In this document: piece by piece, positions 51,020 to 61,300 of the stretch
Position numbering within the stretch: the stretch's first letter is position 1
Layout: each line of letters begins with the position of its first letter
Source of the DNA: Putridiphycobacter sp045107045
Lineage (GTDB): Bacteria; Bacteroidota; Bacteroidia; Flavobacteriales_D; Crocinitomicaceae
NCBI GenBank assembly: GCA_045107045.1
Contig: JBGCFR010000022.1
Span: 30,140-94,139, forward strand
Length of the DNA stretch: 64,000 nucleotides
Direction of reading: 5' to 3'
The notes under the pieces: model-generated
Told to the model about the DNA's origin: nothing
Databases searched by the model: none
What the model saw: the letters and a program-made list of their open reading frames with translations, nothing else
Program-made: the position numbers and the translations under genes

Positions 51020-54000
51020 TAATTCTAATTTCAGCACGTCTATTTAGCGCATGGTACATGTCTGGACAATCCACACCATCTTTACAGTCATTCACGAGCT
51101 TGCCTTCACCGTAGGCATTAACAACAACTCTATCGTTATCAATTCCTTTTCTTACAAGGTAGTTTTTAATCCAATTAGCTCTTTTCTCTGAAAGCAATAA
51201 ATTATAGTTGTCAGATGCCCTAGAATCAGCGTAAGCATTTATTTCAAGCGTGCTGGAACTATTAATTTCAAGAAGTAAAAGCATTTTTTCAACTTTAATT
51301 AGATCAGAACTATTAGGGTTTGCTTTATTAGAACCAAAATAAACAGATTCAATATCATTTGACAAATCCAATGCATTCATCCCAAAAATGGCATGCTTTG
51401 TTGATTTATCAATATTCTCAGTTATCTCGTCTGGAATATCGGAAGCAAAGCCAAGCGGTTTAAAGACAAAGAAACCCTTTTCCCCACTTTGTAATTTTGC
51501 CATCTGTTTTCCTTCATCTCCTTCTATATAGAGTGCAAATTTATCAATATCAAAATTTTCATCCATTCCTTCTATTTTAAATAGAACCGTTGCAATACCA
51601 GGCAATTTATTAAATACAAAATTTCCGAATCTATCTGTAAATGCCTCTCCTATTTTGTTGCCATTACCATCATATGCAAATACTCGTAGTTTTTCTTCAA
51701 AATCACCCTCTTTATTGTCGTAATCGTAATTTCCTTTTATTTCAAAAATTAAATTAAGAGACTCATCTAGTCCAGCAATTGATGTAAGCGGCTCGCTGTT
51801 ATCCAGAGCATCCAATTTATTATAAACAAAACCATCAGATAAAGAAGGTAAAATTGTTTTTCCTGTTGCACTATTAGGTGTGTTCAAATCAATACTAAAC
51901 AATGACATTTCCATATTTTCTGGCTTGTCAGATATTTTAATGACATACTCATCCACCGATTTTAAATTTCTAAACGTAAAATCGCCATTAATATTAGTTC
52001 TTTTTGTCTCTTGTAATTCTTTATCTTTATTATAAATACTCACTTCAATTCCGCCTGGAAACTGAGTTTTTTCATTATTATATTTAATATTACCTTCTAA
52101 TATTTCCGTCCCACTTTCACCATCCATCAAATTAAAATCACCTTCATCTAAACTTGCCATGGCCTGCAATGCTCTAATATTTAAAATTTCAAGATGTCTG
52201 TACTCAAAAGAACCGTTAGATTCTGGAATAATCTCCTTAATCACCCTACCATTATCATCAACTATTTTTAATGAAATGCCACTCAAATCAAAATCAGATC
52301 TCATTCTATCTAACTGAAAACTGTAGTCACCTTCTTTGTCCAATTTTTTATACCTAAAAGCCCCTCTTTTATTCGAACGAATTGTATCAACTAATTCCTT
52401 ATTCTTATCATAAATGCTAATGACTAAGTCTTCACCAAACTCAATATCCTCTCCATTTTTATCAAAATCGCCATTAATCATACCAATGTCAAAACTAAAG
52501 GCTTCTTCATTTAAACTTGACATTGCTTGTAATTCTTTTATACTTAAAATTTCAAGCTGTCTATAATTAAATGAACCGTCAATTCCAGATTTAATCTCTT
52601 TAATCAAATTACCATTATCGTCAAATATTTTTAATGAAATACCTGTTAAATCAAAATCTGATTTCATTCTATCCAATTGAAAATCATAATTTTCAATTCC
52701 AGCCAATTTTTCATATTTGAAAGCCCCATTTTCATTAGAAAAAATTGTATCAATTAGCTCCTTATTTTCGTCATAAACGCTAATTATCAAGTTTTCATCA
52801 AAATCAACATCTTGACCATTTCTATCAAAGTCTCCATTTATAATTCCAGAGTCAAAACTAAAGGCATCCTCACGTAAGTAACTCATTTCACTTATGCTTT
52901 TAATCGATAGCACTTTTAATTGTCTAAATAGATAGAATCCATTTTCATCATTTTTTAATTTTTCGACAATTTTACCATCATTGTTAAAAATTAATAGTGT
53001 TAATTCCGGATCAGGCTTTTCCAATTTAACAATATAGTCCTGATTATTTGGTAATGATTCAAAATTGAAGTATCCATTAGAATCCGACTTTGCAGTATGG
53101 GCGACCTCACCATTCGAATTAATCAAATTGACAACTAATTCACCTGTTTCTCTATATTCATTATCTTCATACAAAAACCTGCCTTCTATTACAGTTTCCC
53201 CTTTTTCATTCATTTGCGTCAGTTTGATGTCACTGACATCATTTATATCAACCATTTCGTAAACAAACTCATCATCTCCGTTTGCTAAAAGTTGATCGCC
53301 AGGGTTTCCTTCACTATCATAAATAACTAAATCCATCTCGGCTTTCGCCTTAGCTTGAACGGTATAATTTTCATCTAGTCCTAAATCAAAAAATTCAAAT
53401 TCCCCGTTTTCGTTCACAAAAGTTTCTTGAATGGCTTCCTTTTTTTCGTTTAACAAATAAACTTTCAGTGGTTGTTCAACTGCCTCATCCAAACGGCGAT
53501 ATTTAAATTTACCAAATAAGCTATTTCTGATATTTGTTTCTTCAGATATAGTAATCGTGAAAATATCATCTTTACCATTTCTATTAGAGCTTACAAACCC
53601 CATATTCTTGCCACCACCCACTAAAAACATTCCGAAATCATCTGTTTCAGTGTTTACAAAATCCATATTTCTAATACTTACTGCACCCAGTTCAGAATAG
53701 AATATATCTAAACCACCTTTACTTTCACCTCTATTTGAAGAAAAAAACAAAATATTGTCTTCTGATATAAAAGGAAACACTTCATCTTTTCGAGTATTGA
53801 ATTTTTTTAAATTTTCAATACGCGTCCATTTTCCATTCACAATGGAGGCACTATAAATATCTTTACCACCAGCACCTCCTTTTACATCAGATGCAAAATA
53901 AAGTGTATTGGTTTTAGAATCGTAGGTGGGGTGTGCAAATGAAAATGCGGGTTTGTTAAAAGGAAGCATTTCACCAGTTTTATTCCATTTACCATCAGAC

Positions 54001-54452
54001 TTAGTTAACATATATAATTGCGGCCTAAAAACTTTAATCGTTTTATCAAAATACTTTGTTGGCACTTTAGTGTAAAACATAGTATCTCCACTTGCAGAAA
54101 AACAAATGGGCCCAATGTGTGTTCTCTCATCCCTTATTTCAAAAAAAGGCTCAATATTAGACACTTTAACCTGGTAAAAGTCTTCAAGTGCCTCAACATC
54201 TCCTCTATAAATACTTATTTTTTGAGTTTTGTCCCAATTGTTCTCTTTATAGTGAATCATATCCAATTCCCTTGAAGAAGCAAAGTAAACTTTGTCTTTA
54301 TTCACTACAATTGAAAAATCATTCTCGCTTGAATTCACCCCCTTTAAACTGGTTACTTTTCCAGTATAATTGGTTACAATCTTTTTCGATCCTTGTGAAT
54401 AAGAACTCAATGTTAAAACAAAGCAAAATAATATGGCAATTATTCTATCCAT
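51012..54452 (-). CDS. OmpA-family protein with PD40 propeller and CRD-like repeats
   Basis: 1146 residues. Signal peptide 1-19. A PD40/WD40-like propeller spans about 90-310 (FASDVKGGAGGKDIYSA, LFFSSNRGESKGGLDIFYSE). A chain of carboxypeptidase-regulatory-like Ig repeats spans about 315-1020 (ENGEFEFFDLGLDENYTVQAKA and similar). The OmpA-like peptidoglycan-binding domain spans about 1030-1146 (LEINAYADSRASDNYNLLLSEKRA, NRRAEIRI). Two repeats of 121 residues are recent duplicates. The domain order (propeller, CRD, OmpA) is like the T9SS component PorE. It follows porP/sprF with a TAATG overlap, so it belongs to that secretion or adhesion unit. Confidence 0.88.
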   Translation of the reverse strand: MDRIIAILFCFVLTLSSYSQGSKKIVTNYTGKVTSLKGVNSSENDFSIVVNKDKVYFASSRELDMIHYKENNWDKTQKISIYRGDVEALEDFYQVKVSNIEPFFEIRDERTHIGPICFSASGDTMFYTKVPTKYFDKTIKVFRPQLYMLTKSDGKWNKTGEMLPFNKPAFSFAHPTYDSKTNTLYFASDVKGGAGGKDIYSASIVNGKWTRIENLKKFNTRKDEVFPFISEDNILFFSSNRGESKGGLDIFYSELGAVSIRNMDFVNTETDDFGMFLVGGGKNMGFVSSNRNGKDDIFTITISEETNIRNSLFGKFKYRRLDEAVEQPLKVYLLNEKKEAIQETFVNENGEFEFFDLGLDENYTVQAKAKAEMDLVIYDSEGNPGDQLLANGDDEFVYEMVDINDVSDIKLTQMNEKGETVIEGRFLYEDNEYRETGELVVNLINSNGEVAHTAKSDSNGYFNFESLPNNQDYIVKLEKPDPELTLLIFNNDGKIVEKLKNDENGFYLFRQLKVLSIKSISEMSYLREDAFSFDSGIINGDFDRNGQDVDFDENLIISVYDENKELIDTIFSNENGAFKYEKLAGIENYDFQLDRMKSDFDLTGISLKIFDDNGNLIKEIKSGIDGSFNYRQLEILSIKELQAMSSLNEEAFSFDIGMINGDFDKNGEDIEFGEDLVISIYDKNKELVDTIRSNKRGAFRYKKLDKEGDYSFQLDRMRSDFDLSGISLKIVDDNGRVIKEIIPESNGSFEYRHLEILNIRALQAMASLDEGDFNLMDGESGTEILEGNIKYNNEKTQFPGGIEVSIYNKDKELQETKRTNINGDFTFRNLKSVDEYVIKISDKPENMEMSLFSIDLNTPNSATGKTILPSLSDGFVYNKLDALDNSEPLTSIAGLDESLNLIFEIKGNYDYDNKEGDFEEKLRVFAYDGNGNKIGEAFTDRFGNFVFNKLPGIATVLFKIEGMDENFDIDKFALYIEGDEGKQMAKLQSGEKGFFVFKPLGFASDIPDEITENIDKSTKHAIFGMNALDLSNDIESVYFGSNKANPNSSDLIKVEKMLLLLEINSSSTLEINAYADSRASDNYNLLLSEKRANWIKNYLVRKGIDNDRVVVNAYGEGKLVNDCKDGVDCPDMYHALNRRAEIRIIN
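52145..52870 (-). repeat. Two tandem 363 bp repeats in the OmpA-family gene
   Basis: The blocks starting with AFSFDSGIINGDFDRNG and AFSFDIGMINGDFDKNG are offset by 363 bp (121 residues; compare bases 52851 and 52488). They match along their length, including QLDRMKSDFDLTGISLKI against QLDRMRSDFDLSGISLKI. Each unit contains two CRD-like sheets. Confidence 0.75.
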
Positions 54453-55372
54453 TATAAATAACGAGGAGAGATTATACTATTTTTTGATTTTTTTAAATTA
54501 AAGTCGAAGCCTAAAAATAATTCATGAGAACCCGACGTGTAGGTTGTTAATTTATTAATTGAATAATCATACGCGTATCCAATTCTAAAGTACTCTTTAA
54601 TGTTCCATTCCGACAAAAAGTTAATGCTACTTGTGTTTCTTAATGAGAGGCCTAGCCAAAACTTTTTATAAAACATAAAATTAAAAGCCAAATCAACATT
54701 TGGTAGTGTACCTTCTGTAAGCTTGACTAATAATGTAGGTTTAAATTTAATTTGCTTTTTTAAATTAAAAACATAGCCTGTATGAAAATATATATGCGTT
54801 TTTAATTGCCAATTAATATTATCAGGATAATCAACAAATTTAAAAGTTTCATTTGTTAAGTGATTTAAGGCAATACCAGCAAAAAAACGGGATGAATAAT
54901 AGTAGGTTCCAAAATCTATATTGGGCACTAAGGTACTTTCACTACCTCCCACTCTAAACACATCAGATTCATTTTGAAAAGTTAATAAGTCTCTGTTTAA
55001 TATGGCTTGATATACCCCTCCCCTTAAAGCAAAACTTAATTTTGCTTTTTTTAACTTAATATGATAGCCCAGAGAAAAATTAAATGTTGAATTTGTCACA
55101 GGTCCAAGTGTTTCTCTAGTCACACTTAAACCATAGGCGAGTGATGTTCTGCTAAGTGGTGAATGAATTGTAAACGATTGCAAACTGGGAGCATCCTTTA
55201 TCCCAATCCACTGACTCCTATGCAGTGCCACTCCACTAAACGAACTACGCGAACCTGCATAAGCTGTATTAATGGCATATTGATTATAGGCGTACTGGCT
55301 ATATAAGGCATCTTGCTGACTGTAAGCAAAACCCGATATAAACAATAATAATATTAGTCCTAGTACTTTCAT
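54452..55372 (-). CDS. PorP/SprF-family type IX secretion membrane protein
   Basis: 306-residue outer-membrane barrel. Signal peptide 1-18 (ends GFAYSQ). The family start QQDALYSQYAYNQYAINTAYAGSR and SQWIGIKDAPSLQSFTIHSPL are diagnostic. Barrel strands run to the end. SprF-type proteins help export and attach one partner adhesin carrying a type B sorting domain. The gene begins directly after the adhesin stop codon (TAAATG) and ends overlapping the OmpA-like gene by 1 bp. The adhesin at 55373 is thus its likely partner. Confidence 0.93.
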   Translation of the reverse strand: MKVLGLILLLFISGFAYSQQDALYSQYAYNQYAINTAYAGSRSSFSGVALHRSQWIGIKDAPSLQSFTIHSPLSRTSLAYGLSVTRETLGPVTNSTFNFSLGYHIKLKKAKLSFALRGGVYQAILNRDLLTFQNESDVFRVGGSESTLVPNIDFGTYYYSSRFFAGIALNHLTNETFKFVDYPDNINWQLKTHIYFHTGYVFNLKKQIKFKPTLLVKLTEGTLPNVDLAFNFMFYKKFWLGLSLRNTSSINFLSEWNIKEYFRIGYAYDYSINKLTTYTSGSHELFLGFDFNLKKSKNSIISPRYL

Positions 55373-58300
55373 TTACTTCATTAATTGGACCCAACCGTCC
55401 TTAATTTTGTTGCCATTTGCCTCTTCGAGAATATAATAGTAGGTCCCACTTTCTACAAATGAATTTGTATTTTGATTCAAACCATCCCATGCATTTGTGT
55501 TGTTGTCATATTCATCAATTCTTGCAATTTGGTCGCCCCATCTATTGAAAATATAAACGGACACCTTATCATAGTTTTCTAGCCCTGTAATGGTCCAAGT
55601 TTCATTTACGCCATCACCATTTGGAGAAAACGCCGTATAAACCTCTTCATTACAATTGGCTGGTAATTTCAAACTCACTTCAATAGAATCAGTAGTTAAA
55701 CAATTATTAGAATCTATAATCTCAACAGTATATAATGTGGTTGTTGTTGGAGACACGGTTACGCTAGTGGTTGTATCACTTGTACTCCACAAATAGGATG
55801 CGCCTCCATCAACTTTAAGTGTAGCGAAAAAACCAGCACAAATTTCAACTAATTCGTCACTAACAATACTCCCTTTTGAAACATATTGTATTAGTGTAAT
55901 GCTATCGTATAAAGAAAAACAGCCTTGATCATCAGAAATGTGCACAAAGTATTCTACACTATCGACTATTGGGTTTGACTCCAAGTAGAAATCTTTCTGA
56001 AATGCTATGGAATTATTAAAATCACTATTTGCATACCAAATTCCTTTTGCATCACTTTCAATCTTTATTGTATCTATGATGTCGCCACTGCAATATTCCG
56101 TTTTCATAGGAGCAATAACTGGTGTAGCTGGACGTAGAAGAATTAGTATTTGGAGTGTATCGTCAGAAAAAAGAGAGGGGCAATCATTTATAACGGTTTG
56201 TGCAAAATATCCACCAGTACTAGCAGGAAAGATCGTATCTGTATCAGTTGCAATCAATGTACTATTCGTACCATCAAATAGGTACCAATTGGTGTTATTA
56301 AGATTTACTTCATACATTGGCTCAATTGCAAAACCTTCACAATAATCAAAATCATTTGCATCAATTTCAGGCGTTGGTGGTGTGGCCTTATAGTCGATTG
56401 TAACAGTATCCTCATCACTGGTACATTCCTGACCAAAATTATTAGTACCTGTAAAATTTCTAAAAATAACTGTATCTATTTGATTACTATAAATAGTTGG
56501 AACAGTTTGAGAATATTGATGTGGGGCAATAGATGTTGTTGCACCTGATCCATTTTCACTCCAAATTATCTGCGTAACTGCATTAGTAACTTCCAAAATC
56601 TCTACTAGTTCTCCTTCGCAATAGGCAGTATCTGAAATATTCAGTATTGGTAGTGTTGGCGCCGTAAAAGTGTGAACAACTCTTGAATTAGTGTCAGAAT
56701 AACATGTTTTTTCAATGGTTAATGTAATTGTTGTGTCTCTAAAATTATAAATGGTAGAATCTGAATTTGGACCGAAGCCATCAAGGTTAAAGGTAGTTCC
56801 TATTGCCTGCACTCCAGTTTGTGAGTACCAATGTGATTGTGATGCCGTAACTGAAGCAGGATCTACTTCAAAAGATTCTGTAGTTCCTGGGCAAATAAAA
56901 GTGGTATCAAAAGACTGCATGCCACTTGACAATAAATTAACAGTTGCAGTATCTACCTTGCCATGATAAGCGATTCGAACAGTATCTTCTGCACTCGAAC
57001 ATTCTGCACCAAAATTATTAGTACCTGTAAAATTTCTAAAAATAACTGTATCTATTTGATACCCGTAAACTGGTGGAACTGTTTGCGAATACTGATGTGG
57101 GGCAATAGAAGTTGTTGCACCTGATCCATTTTCACTCCAAATTATCTGCGTAACTGCATTAGTAACTTCCAAAATCTCTACTAGTTCTCCCTCGCAATAG
57201 GCAGTATCTGAAATATTCAGTATTGGTGGTGTTGGTGCCTCATAAGTATGGACAATTCTTGAATTAGTGTCAGAATAACATGTTTTTTCAGTGGTTAATG
57301 TAACTGTTGTGTCTCTAAAATTATAAATGGTAGAATCTGAATTTGGACCGAAGCCATCAAGGTTAAAGGTTGTACTTATTATATCTGATCCATTTTGTGA
57401 ATACCAATACGATTGTGAAATCAATACTGAAGCAGGATCTACTTCAAAAGATTCTGTAGTTCCTGGGCAAATAAAGGTGGTATCAAAAGACTGCATGCCA
57501 CTTGACAATAAATTAACAATTGCAGTATCTGGTCTACCATGATATGCAATTCTTATGGTATCAATAGTTGACAAGCATTCGATACCCAAACTTGTAACTC
57601 CACTTGAATCTCGAACGGTAATAGTATCTATTTGATAATTATAACTGCCGGGTGCTATAGGCAGATAGACATGCGTTGGAGTTGTTGTAACCGTGCTAGC
57701 AAAATTACTTTTCCAAAGTAAATTTTCGCCAGTATTAGTAACGAGATTAGCTATATTTTCATTTTCGCAATAGGCAGTATCAGAAAAACTAGTAGCAATT
57801 GGTAACGGCAAAACTTCCAGATATACCGTATCTCTAGCGGTATTACAATATTTGTCTGATTCCGCATATAGCGTATCTCTTGAATACACCAAGGTATCAG
57901 TCATTCCTGCTAAGGTTGTGATATTAAAATACTCTAATGTATCCGTAATTCCTCCAACAATTTCCCATATTGTATTGGTATTAGTATAGCTTCCAGTACT
58001 TGCAATAATACTATCCATTTCACCCGGATTTGGACAGAACTTAACTATACTTTGAGACACTAATACTGGATTTAAAATATGATTGATTTGCAAGGTTGGT
58101 AAATCCGGCAATTGATGAAATCTCATTTTGATAGAATCATATTCTGAGTAACAATTAGTACCAGTAGAATCTCTGGCATATACGTAAAACGGGTTATCAT
58201 CATACACTGGAGACATCACAAAATGACTATCACTTGGCACAGATAGAAAAGACATATCCATTTTGTCATTTTCGTACCACAATACATTGTGGGTTTGCAG

Positions 58301-61300
58301 TAAACTATCATTCCGTAATGTATCTATAACTTCTCCAAAACAATAGGCAATACTATCATTAAAAATATCTGGTTTAAAAGGTATTTCTCGCATTTTTACT
58401 TTCACAAAACCGGTATCGGAGAAACAGGCCTTATCCATAATTGAACTCCCAACACTAAATAAGGAATCCTTAAGGTAGTATAACTCATATGTATTTGGCA
58501 CAGCATTCAATTCATAAGCATTAACAGTATGTGAGATTGGGCTTCCTATAGTCCCCCAATAGGTGCTATCCTGATCTGTTGGAACCGTTGCATTATGAAA
58601 TGAAAAAAGTGTATCACCCATTGGATTAGGGCAAACTTCTATTGAATCATTATTCGGATAGGTCGCGCCTAAATATTCAATTCTTGGCCTAATTGGTTTA
58701 ATTAAAAATGCTACTTCTGTGCTGATTAAAGAAGAAAAACATCCAAGCCCAGTAAAGTCTCTTGCATAAACAGTCTGAATTGAATTATTATTTAAAATAG
58801 GTGGAGTATATCGGTTTGTATCTGATGCCACAAGCGTAATTCCCGCATCAGAATACCAGCTGGTTGCAATGTTAGTCGCTATATTTTCCAAAGGCGGGAA
58901 AGTTTCACCAAAGCAATAAGCAGTGTCTCCTGAAGTAAGGTTTGGTTGCACTGGTAAGGCATAAATTCTAACCCATAAAGAATCATTATCAGACTCACAT
59001 TCTAGGTTTGCTGGACTAGAACTGGCACCATAATTTACAGTACCATAATAGTTAAGTTTATATAAACTGTCGGCGTTCGATAAATTGACAGTATAAATAG
59101 TATTTGAAATAGTATTCCCGTCTGGTTCTATCCATACGGTTGAATTATGTGTGCCATTTGTATTTGTAATTGTTGAAGCCAGTAGATTTGGACAGAAGTC
59201 TATTGTATCTGCAAAGACTGAACCTCCCGTAGTGAAACTGACGTCAGTAGCTTTTCCAAAAACTTCAACAAAAACAGATGAGTTTCTTGGACAGTTAGCA
59301 TCATTAGTTAAGTAGTTTACTTCATAATTACCTAATGTAAATTCTGAAAAAGTGGTCTGAAGTTGACCGGTGCTAGCATTTATTGTTTCTGGAGCACTTA
59401 CTGGCAAGGATAGTAAAGAAAAAGTTCCTCCACCAGTAACTGGCACCCCTGAATTTGCTGTACCATTTGCACAAAAGTCATCTAAAGTAAAACTTTGGTT
59501 AGGCACAGCCAATGCGGTAGCTTGGACTGTTGTACTTTCGCAAGACCCGTATATATATTTTAAATCAAAGACATCTCCTGCAGTAGCACCACCTATATTT
59601 CCGTTCGAAGGGCTAAAAGCAACTGTTGGTCCACTTAATGAGTACGTACCATTTGAATAAATTGGCAAGGTGGTTACCACACCTGTTTGATCGGCACAAA
59701 AGTCATTATAACTGAACGCTAAATCTGAATTTGGTATCGTGTAGCTTGAGATGGTAATCGGAATGGTATCGGATGCTGGACATTGGTTACCGAAAACATT
59801 AATTATCGCTGTCACATTGTAAGACATTCCAGCTATTAAACCTGTAAGAGATAGATTCTGACCATAAGTTACACCGTTATCAAAGCTATAAAGTGTGTCA
59901 AGGTTTCCGCTTACTATGGAATTATTAATCACACCTAAAACTAACTCCCCAGTGCCAAGACCACAAGTATCGGAAACTACGGTTGCGTCGACGTCAAATG
60001 TTTGATTACTATTATTAATAGTGGTATTATAACTTTGGGAACACCCATTTGAATAATTAATAACAACATTTTGAACCCCAAATGGCAAAGAATCTGTAAC
60101 CCACTCATTCTGGTTTGGAGAAGGTTCTGGCGTCATAATTGTTCCATTAAGGAATACCTCATAATGAAATGATGAGTTAATTGAATTATCCACACGAACC
60201 AAACCACCAGCTAAAGCACCAACACAAGGAAAATGTCTTCTACCAATTGTCGGATTGCTTGGTGCATCACTTACAAAATTCCACTTTCCAAATTCAGAGC
60301 TACTCCCATTTGAAGCAGAAGTTAAAATTGCAACTAGTGTATCACTTAATGCAGCAGGAACTCCCAAAGCTGTTAAATCGTAAGTCACAGTATCTGATAC
60401 ATTACCTGCTGTATGTGTCGCAAAATGTATGGAGGTTTTACCTTCACCATAATCCTGTGGATCAATATATCCATTACTATTATAGAGGTCAACATAATAT
60501 TGCTCTCCAGGTGTCAATCCATTCAAAATAAGCTCAACATTGACATTACCCCCAGATGTACATGGAAAAGTTGAGCGTATGATTGGGGTTTCCATCCCAT
60601 TTTGAATGGTAGCAATACCGTTATTATCTACAGTATTATTTCCACCAATATCTATTCCTAACCCTCCGTTTGAATGAATACTATTTCTAAAAAATGAATT
60701 CCCCTCCGAATTATTAATTACTGAAATACCCGAACCATTATTATTAGAAATTGTATTGGCCTCAGTTAATAAAGATGATCCAAATACATTTCTGAAAGAA
60801 TTATCAATTAATACACCATTACTCGTATTCGTCCCTGCCACTCCTGCACTAGATGCGCCGATAAAATTGCTTTTAAATACATTAGTGTCAGCATTGTTTT
60901 TTAAAACAATACCAGCCCTATAATTAACAAAATAATTTGGACTCCCTGAAAAACCAACTGTGTTACTACTAGCATTACTAAAAATAATCGCAGTATCATT
61001 TCTGAAAGAGTTCGTCTCTGTTATATTGGTTCCAAAATAATTAGAATAGATGCTGTTATTATTTGATGAAGCTCCTATTGCAATTCCAATATCATTTCCT
61101 CCAAACACATTGTTTGGACCAATTTTATTTTCGACTGATGTACCTGCTCTATTCACAATACCATAGCGTTGATTATCTACAACATTTACGGTCTGGCCTG
61201 TTGGCTCAGTACCAAAATAGGTATTCTGAATATGGCAAGAATCTGCTGTATTCATTAAAATACCAGCAATTTTATTTGCGACTGAATTCCTTCCTATGGC

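Noticed and set aside
56395..57546. CRISPR-like or satellite repeats in the adhesin region
   Set aside because: The repeats are 576 bp, in frame and encode Ig-like domains; there is no short repeat-spacer pattern.
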